64,000 bases of DNA from Streptomyces sp. JHA26 (lineage in GTDB: Bacteria; Actinomycetota; Actinomycetes; Streptomycetales; Streptomycetaceae): NCBI RefSeq assembly GCF_002005565.1, contig NZ_BDJC01000008.1, positions 1 through 64,000 on the forward strand. Direction: 5' to 3'. Numbering within the stretch: position 1 is the first letter of the stretch; each line of letters begins with the position of its first letter. Made by a program: the position numbers and the translations under genes. Under the pieces are notes generated by a model. The model was not told the DNA's origin. It did no database searches and saw nothing but the letters and a program-made list of their open reading frames with translations. This document shows positions 43,071 through 51,632 of this stretch, piece after piece.

Positions 43071-45293
43071 TCACCGCTCCCCGACCAGCGCCGCGTACGC
43101 GCCGCCGCGCGCCACCAGTTCCTCGTGCCGCCCGCGCTCCACGACCGTGCCGTGCTCCAGGACGACGATCTCGTCGCTGTCCCGCACGGTGCTCAGCCGG
43201 TGCGCGATCACCACGCACGCGCAGCCGCGCCGGCGCAGGTTGTCCATCACCACCAGCTCGGTCTCCGCGTCCAGCGCGCTGGTCACCTCGTCCAGGACCA
43301 GGATGCTGGGCCTGCGCACCAGCGCCCGCGCGATCTCCAGCCGCTGGCGCTGACCGCCGGAGAAGTTCCGGCCGTCCTGCTCGACCCGGCTGTGGATGCC
43401 GCCCGGCCGGCGCATCACCACGTCGTACAGCGCGGCGTCCCTGAGCGCCTCCACCACGGCGTCGTCGGGGACCGACGGGTCCCACAGCGCCACGTTGTCG
43501 CGCACCGAGCCCTCGAAGAGGAACACGTCCTGGTCGACGAAGGAGACGGAGGACGCCAGCGCCCCGCGCGGAATGTCCTCCAGCCGCTGCCCGTCGATCC
43601 GGATCACGCCCTCCCACGGGGTGTACAGGCCGGAGATCAGCCGGGACACCGTGGACTTGCCGCTGCCCGAACCGCCGACGAGGGCCACCTGCCGCCCCGG
43701 ACCGACCGTCAGGTCGAAGCCGGTCAGCAACGGCTTGTCGAGGGGGCTGTAGCCGAACGAGATGTTCTCCAGCTCGACGTGGCCGTGCAGCCGGCGCGTG
43801 GAGTCGCCGCCGCCGGGACGGCCGTACAGCGGGTCGGTCCGGAAGTTCTCCACGTCCTTCAGCCGGGCCACGTCGGCCGCGAAGTCCTGGATGCGGCCCG
43901 CGACACCGTTCAGCCGGGTCAGCGGCGCCGTGAAACGGGTGACCAGCGCCTGGAAGGCGACCAGCAGACCGACCGAGATGTGCCCCTCGACCGCCCGCAT
44001 GCCGCCGATCCACAGGATCAGCGCGCTGTTGAGCGTGGCGAGCGTCGGCGCGACCACACCCAGCCAGGCGCTCGGCACCCCGAGCCGCTGCTGCTCCTCC
44101 AGCGTGGTGGCGTGCTGCCCGGCCCACTTGCGGAAGTAGCCGTCCTCACCGCCGGTCGCCTTCATCGTCTCGATCAGCTGAAGACCCGTGTACGCGGTGT
44201 TGGTCAGCCGGGCGGTGTCCGCGCGCAGCTTGGCCGTCCGCGTCGCGCGCAGTTTGATCACGACCCGCATCGCGACGACGTTCAGCAGCGCCACGCCGAT
44301 GCCGACGAACGTCAGCTGGGGGTCGTAGGTGTACAGCAGCACGGCGTACAGCACGACGACGATCGCGTCGACGCCCGCCGCGGCGAGGTCGCGGGCCAGG
44401 GTCTCGGCGACGGCGTCGTTGGACTGCAGGCGCTGCACCAGGTCGGCCGGGCTGCGCTGCGAGAAGAACGTCACCGGCAGCCGCAGCAGGTGCCGCAGGA
44501 AGCGGGCGCTGGAGAGGGTGGAGGAGATGATGCGGCCGTGCAGCAGGTTCGCCTGCTGCAGCCAGGTCAGCACCACCGTGAGCAGCACGCACGCCGCCAT
44601 CGACGTGAACAGCACGCCCAGCAGCGAGGTCTGCCCGCCGATCAGGAACATGTCGATGTAGGTGCGGCTCAGCGCGGGCACCGCCGCGCCCACCACGACC
44701 AGCAGCAGGCTCGCCAGCACGGCGGCGGGCAGCGTGCCCGCGGTGCCGCGCAGCCGGGCCGGCATCGCACCGAGCACGCCCGGCCTGCGGCCGCCCCGGA
44801 CGAAGTCCTCGCCGGGCTCCATGGTCAGCACGACCCCGGTGAAGCTGCCGTCGAAGTCCTCCAGGGACACGAAACGGCGGCCCTTGCCCGGGTCGTTGAT
44901 GAACACCCCGCGTCGGCCGAAGCGCCGGCCCATGCCGTCGTAGACGACGTAGTGGTTGAACTCCCAGAACAGGATGGCCGGCGCCGTCACCTCGGCGAGG
45001 GCGGCCAGGTCCATCTGCATGCCCTTGGCGGTGAAACCGTAACTGCGCGCCGCCTTCAGCAGGTTGCTCGCCCGGGATCCGTCGCGGGAGACACCGCAGG
45101 CGATGCGCAGCTCCTCCAGCGGGACGTGCCGGCCGTAGTGGCCGAGCACCATCGCGAGGGAGGCGGCGCCGCACTCGACGGCCTCCATCTGGAGCACGGT
45201 GGGCGTACGGACGGTCTTCGCCCGGCCCTTGGGCACCGTGCGCCGGGGCGGCGCGGCGCGGCGTCTGCCCCGGGTGTCGGTCGCGGTACTCAC
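43071..45293 (-). CDS. C39 peptidase / permease / ATPase of NHLP-type peptide export
   Basis: 740 aa, GTG start. Residues about 30-150 form a C39 peptidase with Cys41 (AVECGAASLAMVLGHYGRH), His114 (FNHYVVYDG) and Asp134 (FINDPGKG), all present. Membrane helices span about 160-430. The ATPase has VGGSGSGKST, FSGGQRQRLEIARAL and ILVLDEVTSALD. C39 domains cut after a double glycine, which fits the VSGG site of the peptide at 46198-46413. The GTG overlaps the adaptor gene stop as GTGA. It should cleave the leader and export the core peptide. Confidence 0.93.
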   Translation of the reverse strand: MSTATDTRGRRRAAPPRRTVPKGRAKTVRTPTVLQMEAVECGAASLAMVLGHYGRHVPLEELRIACGVSRDGSRASNLLKAARSYGFTAKGMQMDLAALAEVTAPAILFWEFNHYVVYDGMGRRFGRRGVFINDPGKGRRFVSLEDFDGSFTGVVLTMEPGEDFVRGGRRPGVLGAMPARLRGTAGTLPAAVLASLLLVVVGAAVPALSRTYIDMFLIGGQTSLLGVLFTSMAACVLLTVVLTWLQQANLLHGRIISSTLSSARFLRHLLRLPVTFFSQRSPADLVQRLQSNDAVAETLARDLAAAGVDAIVVVLYAVLLYTYDPQLTFVGIGVALLNVVAMRVVIKLRATRTAKLRADTARLTNTAYTGLQLIETMKATGGEDGYFRKWAGQHATTLEEQQRLGVPSAWLGVVAPTLATLNSALILWIGGMRAVEGHISVGLLVAFQALVTRFTAPLTRLNGVAGRIQDFAADVARLKDVENFRTDPLYGRPGGGDSTRRLHGHVELENISFGYSPLDKPLLTGFDLTVGPGRQVALVGGSGSGKSTVSRLISGLYTPWEGVIRIDGQRLEDIPRGALASSVSFVDQDVFLFEGSVRDNVALWDPSVPDDAVVEALRDAALYDVVMRRPGGIHSRVEQDGRNFSGGQRQRLEIARALVRRPSILVLDEVTSALDAETELVVMDNLRRRGCACVVIAHRLSTVRDSDEIVVLEHGTVVERGRHEELVARGGAYAALVGER

Positions 45294-46096
45294 GGCAGCA
45301 GCCAATCGACGGGACGCTGCCCGGCCAGCCGGATGGAGCCCGTGGCCAGCGTCATGGAGGTCAGTTCGTACGGCGGTCCGTCCGCGGACGACCACGCGTA
45401 ACCGCTCTTCGTGGACGTCGAGGTGTCGAGGCGCACCGTCACGGCGACCGGCCTGCCGTCCTTCGTGAACTGCTCGCCGAGCCCGCCGTCCCCGAGGAAC
45501 GCGCCGATCGACCGCGCCGACTGGGCCGAGCGGTCCACCGACGCCACGTGGCCGCGCAGCACGCCGTACTCCTGGGCCGGCACCGACTGGACGGTCAGGT
45601 CGACCGGGGCGTCGGCCGGGATGGCGGCGGCGTTCTCGGCGGGGACGTAGACGGTGGCGTAGAGCGGGTCGCCGGCGTGGGCGACCTTCTCGATCGACGC
45701 GACGTCCGCGCCGGTCCGGATGATCTGGCCGACGGCGGCGGCGAGCGCGCTGACGCGGCCCGCGTCGAGCGAGCGGACGACGGTGTCGCCCTCGGCGGTG
45801 CGGACCTTCAGCACCGGCGAACCGGCGGCCAGCCGTTCGCCCTGCCGGGCGAGGACGGCGGTGACCTGACCGGAGACCGGGCTCTGCAGGACGTAACTGC
45901 CCTGCCCGTGGGTGAGGACGGCGGGTGCGCCGACCGTGGAGGCCACCGAGCCGGTCACCGCCCACACGGACGCGGCGGCCATCGCGACGACGGTCACGGA
46001 CAGCACCAGCCAGCCCTGCGGGCGGGCGAAGCGCACCGGAAGGTCGAGCTCCTCCGGTGACTGGAGTTTGGCGAGGGCCTGTTGGCGGAACTGCAC
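45290..46096 (-). CDS. HlyD-family adaptor of the peptide exporter
   Basis: 268 aa, GTG start. One membrane helix (WLVLSVTVVAMAAASVWAVTG, about 28-48) is followed by a lipoyl/barrel-sandwich half (SYVLQSPVSGQVTAVLARQGERL) and a beta-barrel part (PLYATVYVPAENAAAIPADAPV). The long coiled-coil hairpin of Gram-negative adaptors is missing, as usual in actinobacterial NHLP loci. It likely links the transporter to the cell-wall side. It is separated from the precursor gene by a strong hairpin and overlaps the C39 transporter by four bases. Confidence 0.85.
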   Translation of the reverse strand: MQFRQQALAKLQSPEELDLPVRFARPQGWLVLSVTVVAMAAASVWAVTGSVASTVGAPAVLTHGQGSYVLQSPVSGQVTAVLARQGERLAAGSPVLKVRTAEGDTVVRSLDAGRVSALAAAVGQIIRTGADVASIEKVAHAGDPLYATVYVPAENAAAIPADAPVDLTVQSVPAQEYGVLRGHVASVDRSAQSARSIGAFLGDGGLGEQFTKDGRPVAVTVRLDTSTSTKSGYAWSSADGPPYELTSMTLATGSIRLAGQRPVDWLLP

Positions 46097-46147
46097 GTCG
46101 GACGTATCCCAGGAGATCGCTGTGAAGCCGTCGGGGAACGGCCGAGA

Positions 46148-46178
46148 AGTCCCGGAGCCGGGGTACGGCTCCGGGACT
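46148..46178 (-). terminator. hairpin between the peptide gene and its export genes
   Basis: Perfect 12-bp stem AGTCCCGGAGCC / GGCTCCGGGACT with a 7-base loop, 20 bp after the precursor stop and 52 bp before the adaptor start. As a partial terminator or processing site it would keep precursor mRNA more abundant than exporter mRNA. Confidence 0.65.
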
Positions 46179-46197
46179 CAGCGGCACGAGGGCGCGA

Positions 46198-46413
46198 TCA
46201 GAGACCGGCGACCAGGTTGGTGACCGGAGCCGTGTTCAGGCCCGTGACACCCTCGACGGTGCCGACGACGGTGTTGAGCAGGCCCGAGACCGGGGCGATG
46301 CCGTCCACCAGGCCGGTGACGGTGCCGACGGCGTTCACGTTCAGGCCGCCGGAGACGTTGTCGAGCTCGGCGTCGGAGATCTCGACGGTCTCGACCTGGG
46401 GGGTGGAGTTCAT
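46198..46413 (-). CDS. double-glycine precursor peptide of the NHLP-type export system
   Basis: 71 aa. The leader (residues 1-23) ends ISDAELDNVSGG, a classic C39 cleavage signal. The predicted 48-residue core starts LNVNAVGTVTGLVDGIAPVS. It has no Cys, Lys, Arg, His or aromatic residue; it is rich in Val, Gly, Thr, Leu and Asn and carries one Asp and one Glu. Two related stretches begin VGTV and include APV. Without Cys it cannot form lanthionine, so labels such as lantipeptide would mislead. GAAGGGA precedes the ATG. No LanM, LanB, radical-SAM or cyclodehydratase gene is adjacent. Confidence 0.85.
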   Translation of the reverse strand: MNSTPQVETVEISDAELDNVSGGLNVNAVGTVTGLVDGIAPVSGLLNTVVGTVEGVTGLNTAPVTNLVAGL

Positions 46414-46980
46414 GATGGAACTTCCCTTCGTATAGCCAATTCACAAGGGGGGAGCGGCCCCCTCTGGGGACAGATGACGGCCGCGACCACGGGCGGCCGG
46501 GCGTCCGTCTCCGGAGCCCTCCGCGGCCCCCGCGGTGCGATGGATCAAAGCACGCGGCCGGTCGGCCCTTCCAATCAATCACCGCTCTCACCTGGGCTCT
46601 TGCGACGCCGAGGCGCCCAACCGTGCAGGAGTGCGCACGTCTTCGCGGCGACTTCTTCACACCGGGGACGGCATCGGGCCGTGCGGCTCCCCGCCCGCGG
46701 CGCCGCGAATCCGGCACTCCCGCACCAAAGGCGTGCGCGCCCCCCGGCGATTGTGGAGAACGGCCAATCCGCGTGACCGGGTTGGGCAGCCGATGTGCAG
46801 ATTCGCTGAAGCCGGGATTCCGCTCCGCGAGTGGAACGGAGCGTGTCCGCCCGGACACGGAGCGTGCCGAGGTGACGCGATTGAACGGCCCGTACGGACC
46901 GTGCGTACCAACAGCCGTCCAGGCGCCCCCGAACTGCCGCCGTACGGCGGCACGAACCCCGTCCCAGGAGGTCGAGAAGC
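46414..46980. other. 567-bp intergenic region between peptide gene and protease
   Basis: No gene with a credible start was found. On the plus strand GTGTCCG/CGGACAC (46843-46858) and the perfect palindrome GCCGCCGTACGGCGGC (46936-46951) lie in the leader of the protease mRNA. The second one ends 15 bp before its AGGAGG. The peptide promoter must lie in the first part, but no consensus hexamers stand out. Confidence 0.55.
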
Positions 46981-48336
46981 TTGAGTCACAAGCGAATCCC
47001 GAAGCGCAGGGCCGCGATGGCGGCGGGCGCGGTGGTGGCGCTCGGCGCGGCCGCCGTCCTGCTGCCGAACGCCAACGCCTCCCAGGACGGCGGTGATCCG
47101 GGCGCCACCGCCGCGCCGAGGACACTCAAGGCGGCGGAGGCCCCGGACCTCGCCTCACAGCTCTCCGGACTGCTCGGCGACGCCTTCGCCGGCTCCTACT
47201 ACGACGCCGGCAGGCAGCAGCTCGTCGTCAACGTCGTGGCCGGCGACGACAACGACGTCGTCGTGCGGGCAAAGGAGGCGGGCGCGGCCGTCCGCGAGGT
47301 GGACAACAGCATCGCCGAACTGAGGGCCGGCGCACGGACCCTGAAGACCGAGGCGACCATTCCCGGCACCTCGTGGGCCGTCGACCCCCGGACCAACAAG
47401 ATCCTCGTCACCGCCGACAGCACCGTCACCGGCGCCGCGTGGGACCGGCTGGAGTCCACCGTCGACAGGCTCGGGCCCGGCATGGCCACCCTCAGGAAGT
47501 CGGCCGGAACCTTCACACCCTTCGTGTCCGGCGGGGACGCCGTCTTCGGCGGCGGTGCCCGCTGCTCGCTCGGCTTCAACGTCACCGCGGCGGACGGCTC
47601 GCCCGCCTTCCTGACGGCCGGTCACTGCGGCGTCGCCGCCGCGCAGTGGTCCGACGCGCAGGGCGGGCAGCCGATCGCCACCGTCGACCAGGCCGTCTTC
47701 CCCGGCCAGGGCGACTTCGCGCTCGTCACCTACGACGACCCCGCGACCGAGGCGCCGAGCGAGGTGAACGTCGGCGGCCGGACCGTCGCGATCAGCGGCG
47801 CGGCGGAGGCGACGGTCGGACAGCAGGTCTTCCGGATGGGCAGCACCACCGGACTGGCCGACGGACAGGTCCTCGGCCTGGACGCCACCGTGAACTACCC
47901 CGAGGGCACCGTCACCGGCCTCATCCAGACCGACGTGTGCGCCGAACCCGGGGACAGCGGAGGCTCCCTGTTCACCCGGGACGGCCTCGCGATCGGCCTC
48001 ACGTCCGGCGGCAGCGGCGACTGCACGGTGGGCGGCGAGACGTTCTTCCAGCCGGTCACCACGGCCCTGCAGGCGGTCGGCGCGACGCTCGGCGACGGCG
48101 GCGCGGGCGACCAGGCGGGCGGAGGGGACTCCGGCGCGGGCGACCGGGCCGGTGGCGCGGGGACCGGTGCCGGCGACCAGGCCGGTGGCGCGGAGGCCGG
48201 TGTCGGCGACCAGGCCGGTGGCGCGGAGGCCGGTGACGCCACGGGGGACGCCGACGACGGGACAGGGGCCGGGCAGGCCGGCGACGGGACGGGCGCCGGC
48301 AGCCCGGACGGCTCCGGACCGACCCGGACCCACTGA
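46981..48336 (+). CDS. secreted S1-family (alpha-lytic/streptogrisin-like) serine protease
   Basis: 451 aa, TTG start, fixed by AGGAGG 9 bases upstream. Signal peptide: KRIPKRRAAMAAGAVVALGA to about NANA. A propeptide follows (about 35-185), then the chymotrypsin-fold catalytic domain with His in LTAGHCGVA (about 215), Asp in GQGDFALVTY (about 244) and Ser in [11 protein letters not shown] (about 326). The last 85 residues are a Gly/Ala/Asp-rich tail with four 11-residue repeats (GDQAGGAEAG type), perhaps a wall-spanning spacer. It is divergent from the peptide-export locus. A paralogue with a membrane helix instead of this tail is at 60400-61761. Confidence 0.9.
   Translation: MSHKRIPKRRAAMAAGAVVALGAAAVLLPNANASQDGGDPGATAAPRTLKAAEAPDLASQLSGLLGDAFAGSYYDAGRQQLVVNVVAGDDNDVVVRAKEAGAAVREVDNSIAELRAGARTLKTEATIPGTSWAVDPRTNKILVTADSTVTGAAWDRLESTVDRLGPGMATLRKSAGTFTPFVSGGDAVFGGGARCSLGFNVTAADGSPAFLTAGHCGVAAAQWSDAQGGQPIATVDQAVFPGQGDFALVTYDDPATEAPSEVNVGGRTVAISGAAEATVGQQVFRMGSTTGLADGQVLGLDATVNYPEGTVTGLIQTDVCAEPGDSGGSLFTRDGLAIGLTSGGSGDCTVGGETFFQPVTTALQAVGATLGDGGAGDQAGGGDSGAGDRAGGAGTGAGDQAGGAEAGVGDQAGGAEAGDATGDADDGTGAGQAGDGTGAGSPDGSGPTRTH
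48106..48237 (+). repeat. four tandem 33-bp repeats in the protease tail
   Basis: Four in-frame copies of an 11-codon unit, GDQAGGGDSGA, GDRAGGAGTGA, GDQAGGAEAGV and GDQAGGAEAGD, with the last two nearly identical in DNA. Copy number may vary between strains. Confidence 0.8.
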
Positions 48337-48381
48337 CTCCCGCCACCCGCTCCGATCCTCCCTCCCACCCGCCCCGTACGG

Positions 48382-48433
48382 GTCCGCGGCCCGGTCCGGC
48401 CCTCCCGCCGGAGGGCCGGACCGGGCCGCGGAC
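48382..48433 (+). terminator. very strong terminator after the protease gene
   Basis: Perfect 24-bp stem (48382-48405 with 48410-48433) around a CGCC loop, starting GTCCGCGGCCCGG. It lies 46 bp after the protease stop and isolates the downstream phosphatase gene. Confidence 0.8.
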
Positions 48434-48553
48434 CTCCTCATCCAGTACGGGAGGCGCACCGTCTCCTCGTCCGGACGAAGCCCCCGCGCCCGGATCGCAG
48501 GTTCCCCGCTCACAGGGGCTGCGCGGCCGTCCCATACGCGCTGTAATGGCGAC

Positions 48554-50995
48554 GTGGTCAGTGAGGGCACCGCGGAGAGCGGGACGAGAACGCTGCGTGC
48601 CGAGGATGCCCTGAAGGCGATCGCCGCCCTCCCGGACCGGAGGGAACGACTGCGCCGCGTCCTGGAACAGGCGCTCGTGTTCGGCGGAGCCGCCTTCGCC
48701 GCCGTGTACACACCCGGCGAGGACCGCGAGCTGCTCTGCCTCGCCGAGTCGGTGGGCGTGCCGAGGACGCTGTACGGCCTGCGCGACAGCTATCCCGCGG
48801 ACGGCGGCTCCCCGGTCGCCGACGCCCGCCGGGGCGGGGCGCCGGTGTGGCTCGGCCCCGAGGCGTTCGCCGAGTCCGCCGAATCGCGGCGCGTCCCCTC
48901 CAGCGGCTTCTCCCTCGCCGCCCTGCCCGTGCCGCGCGACGGCGGCTGTCTGCTCGCCCTGACCGAGTGCCCGGGGGGCTTCGGCCCCGAGGAGCGGGCC
49001 TGCCTGGAACTGGTCGCCGAGGCGACCGTCGGCCCCGCCCCGCCCGTGGCCACCGAGAGCCGGGAACTGCGGCCGGACGCGTTCTCCCTGGCCATGGACA
49101 CCGGCCGGGTCCGGGTCGGCGACGACATCCTCAGGCTGTTCGCCCTCACCCCGGACGACTTCGACGGCAGGGTCGAGACGCTGCTCGGCCTGACCGTGCC
49201 CGAGGACCTGCCCTCGCTGATGTCCGTGGTGGAGGCCGACCACATGTCCATCGGCGACCGGGAGCTGGAGTTCCGGGTGCTGCAGCCCACCGGCCCGCCG
49301 AAATGGCTGCGACTGCGCGGGCGCCTGCTGCCGGGTGGCGACGGACGGCCGGCCCGCCTCGTGGGCACCGTCGCCGACGCCTCCACCCTGCGCCCCGACG
49401 TGACCGACGTCGCCCGCGTCCAGCGCCTGGCCGCCGCCCTGGCCACCGCGGGCACCGTCCGCGACGTCAGCCAGGCCGTGGTCGCCGCCCTGCGCAGGCC
49501 GCTGCGCGCCGACCGGATCGCCCTGGCCGAGCTGGAGAACGACCGTCTCGTCGTCACCGTCCTCGACCCGCCCGAACCGGAGTCGTGGCCCGAGCTGTGG
49601 CGGCTGGAGTGGCGCACCGAGTGGCCCGACGCCCCCGTGCGCGCCATGCCCACCCTCGCCGCGGCGCTGCGCGAGGGGCGCGCCCAGATCTGGCCGGCCG
49701 GCACCGCACTGGAACCGGCGCTCGCCGACGTCGGGCCCGGCGGCCTGGCCGTCCTGCCGCTGCCGGCCGCGGGCCGCACGGCCGGCGTCTGCCTGATCGG
49801 CTGGGACTCCCCGCACGACTTCGGCCCCGACGAGCGCGCCCTGCTCACCGCCTCCGCCGGCCTCGCCGGGCAGGCCCTGATGCGCGCCCACGCCTTCGAC
49901 GCCGAGCACGAACTCGTCGGCATGCTCCAGCGCCAGCTGCTCCCGCGCCGGCTGCCGAAACTGCCCGGCGCGGTCGCCGCCGCCCGCTACCTGCCCAGCA
50001 CGGCCGGACTGGAGCTCGGCGGCGACTGGTACGACGTGATCCCGCTGCCCGACCACCACGTCGCCCTCGTCATCGGCGACGTCCAGGGCCACAGCGCCGG
50101 CGCCGCCACCCTCATGGGCCAGATGCGCACCGCCCTGCGCGCCTACGCCGTCGAGGGACACCCGCCCGACGTGGTCGTCTCCCGGGCCAACCGCCTCCTG
50201 GCGGACATGGGCACCGACCTCTTCGCCACCTGCGTCTACGTCGACCTCGACATGGAGGAGGGCTCCGCCTGGTGCGTCCGCGCGGGGCACCCGCCGCCGG
50301 TGCTGCGCCACCCCGACGGCACCACGGAGATCGCGGAGGCGGAGGGCGGTCCGCCGCTCGGCGTGGTGGCGCAGGCCGACTTCCCGATGAGCCCGCTCCG
50401 GCTGCGCCCCGGCACCCTGATCGCCCTCACCACGGACGGGCTCGTGGAGTCCGCCGACGCCGACATCGACGAGGGCATGGACCGCTTCGCGCACGCGCTG
50501 GCCGTGTCCGACCCCGCCCACCTCGGTCTCGTCGCCGACGCCCTGCTCGGCAACGCCCGCCGCAGCGACGACGTCGCCCTGCTGCTGGTGCGCTACGACG
50601 GCATGCGGACGCGTCCGCTGCGCGAGACCTGGACGGTGTGGCGGCTGCCCGAGGCCGTCCGGCACGCCCGCCGCTTCACCCACCGCACCCTGCGCTCGTG
50701 GGGCGTGCCGCCGGCCGACGTCGACGCCGTGCTCCTCGTCGTCTCCGAGCTGGTCACCAACGCCCTGGTGCACACCGAGGGCACGGTCCGCCTCGACCTC
50801 ACCCTGGTGGGCGGCCGGCTGCGCGTCGCGGTCGCCGACGCGTCACCGCGCACGCCCGCCAAACCGACCAGCATCGGCTGGGAGGCCACGGGCGGGCGCG
50901 GCATCCTGCTGGTCGAGGCGGTGTCGACCACGTGGGGGACGCTGCCGGTCAGCGGGGGCAAGCAGGTGTGGAGCGAGATCGCGCTGGGCCGGTGA
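48554..50995 (+). CDS. GAF-PAS-GAF-SpoIIE phosphatase with anti-sigma-type kinase domain
   Basis: 813 aa, GTG start. N-terminal GAF-like domain (about 15-160), PAS domain (about 165-270; PKWLRLRGRLLPGGDGRPARLVG), second GAF (about 285-440), SpoIIE/PP2C phosphatase (about 465-670; GGDWYDVIPLPDHHVALVIGD, then GHSAGAATLMGQMR) and HATPase (about 690-810; VVSELVTNALVHTEGTVRLD). It likely controls phosphorylation of a STAS antagonist in response to a signal bound by PAS or GAF. TGTAAT (48542-48547) ends six bases before the GTG, with no ribosome binding site, so the mRNA is probably leaderless. Same architecture class as 23017-25395. Confidence 0.87.
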   Translation: MVSEGTAESGTRTLRAEDALKAIAALPDRRERLRRVLEQALVFGGAAFAAVYTPGEDRELLCLAESVGVPRTLYGLRDSYPADGGSPVADARRGGAPVWLGPEAFAESAESRRVPSSGFSLAALPVPRDGGCLLALTECPGGFGPEERACLELVAEATVGPAPPVATESRELRPDAFSLAMDTGRVRVGDDILRLFALTPDDFDGRVETLLGLTVPEDLPSLMSVVEADHMSIGDRELEFRVLQPTGPPKWLRLRGRLLPGGDGRPARLVGTVADASTLRPDVTDVARVQRLAAALATAGTVRDVSQAVVAALRRPLRADRIALAELENDRLVVTVLDPPEPESWPELWRLEWRTEWPDAPVRAMPTLAAALREGRAQIWPAGTALEPALADVGPGGLAVLPLPAAGRTAGVCLIGWDSPHDFGPDERALLTASAGLAGQALMRAHAFDAEHELVGMLQRQLLPRRLPKLPGAVAAARYLPSTAGLELGGDWYDVIPLPDHHVALVIGDVQGHSAGAATLMGQMRTALRAYAVEGHPPDVVVSRANRLLADMGTDLFATCVYVDLDMEEGSAWCVRAGHPPPVLRHPDGTTEIAEAEGGPPLGVVAQADFPMSPLRLRPGTLIALTTDGLVESADADIDEGMDRFAHALAVSDPAHLGLVADALLGNARRSDDVALLLVRYDGMRTRPLRETWTVWRLPEAVRHARRFTHRTLRSWGVPPADVDAVLLVVSELVTNALVHTEGTVRLDLTLVGGRLRVAVADASPRTPAKPTSIGWEATGGRGILLVEAVSTTWGTLPVSGGKQVWSEIALGR

Positions 50996-51047
50996 GACCG
51001 CCGGGCCCGTCCGCCGGACACCGCCCCGCACCCGACCGGAACCGGAC

Positions 51048-51072
51048 GGATCGCCGCCGCCCCGCCGGGTAC
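51048..51072 (+). promoter_or_regulatory. stress-sigma (SigB-like) promoter of the CBS gene
   Basis: GGAT, 15 bases, then GGGTAC, matching GNNTN14-16GGGTAY. The -10 lies inside the palindrome CCGGGTACCCGG (51065-51076). The ATG is 42 bp downstream. Confidence 0.45.
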
Positions 51073-51113
51073 CCGGCCGGTGAAGCCGACAGCGACTCCC
51101 CGAGGAGGACGTC

Positions 51114-51533
51114 ATGACACAGCACGTCCGCGACATCATGACCGCCGACCCGGTGACCGTCGAGCCGCAGACCTCGGTCACCGCGGTGGCCCGCATCATG
51201 CGCGACCAGGACCTCGGAGCCGTCCTGGTGACGGAGGACGACCGGCTGCGCGGACTGGTCACCGACCGCGACCTGGTGATCCGCTCCGTCGCGGAGGGCG
51301 GCGACTTGGAACAGACCACCGTGGCCGGCGCCTGCAGCGACGACCTGGTGACCGTCGGCCCCGACGACGAACTGGACCGTGCGATCCGGGTGATGCGCGA
51401 GCACGCCGTACGCCGCGTCCCGGTCGTCGACGGCGGACACCCCGTGGGCATCGTCGCCCTGGGCGACCTGGCCATGGAGCGCGACCCGGACTCGGCGCTG
51501 GGCGACATCAGCGTGGCCCGGCCCAACCCGTGA
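51114..51533 (+). CDS. two-CBS-domain protein
   Basis: 139 aa with GAGGAGG upstream. It consists of a CBS pair: VRDIMTADPVTVEPQTSVTAVARIM to DRLRGLVTDRDLVIR, and VTVGPDDELDRAIRVMREHAVRRVPVVDGG to VGIVALGDLAM. Stand-alone CBS pairs bind adenosine nucleotides and regulate partner proteins. In Streptomyces many are induced under stress; the SigB-like promoter at 51048 agrees with that. The small gene at 51633 follows on the same strand. Confidence 0.87.
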   Translation: MTQHVRDIMTADPVTVEPQTSVTAVARIMRDQDLGAVLVTEDDRLRGLVTDRDLVIRSVAEGGDLEQTTVAGACSDDLVTVGPDDELDRAIRVMREHAVRRVPVVDGGHPVGIVALGDLAMERDPDSALGDISVARPNP

Positions 51534-51632
51534 GGACGGCGCGCGCCGGTTTCACCGGCGCGCGCCCGGGGACCCGCCGGACAACGGCACCGGACACAGA
51601 AGCCGGACACAGAAGAAGGAAGATGATGCTCC

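Noticed and set aside
39152..43444. Plus-strand open frame of more than 1400 codons across the transporter locus
   Set aside because: It is the antisense shadow of Ppx/GppA and the NHLM transporter; its product is Arg/Pro/Ser-rich with no domain, while the minus strand shows clear ATPase motifs.
42168..45401. Plus-strand open frame of over 1000 codons opposite the C39 transporter
   Set aside because: Low-complexity His/Gln/Arg/Gly product, typical of antisense frames in high-GC DNA.
46198..46413. Lantipeptide label for the precursor
   Set aside because: No Cys in the core and no lanthionine synthetase nearby.
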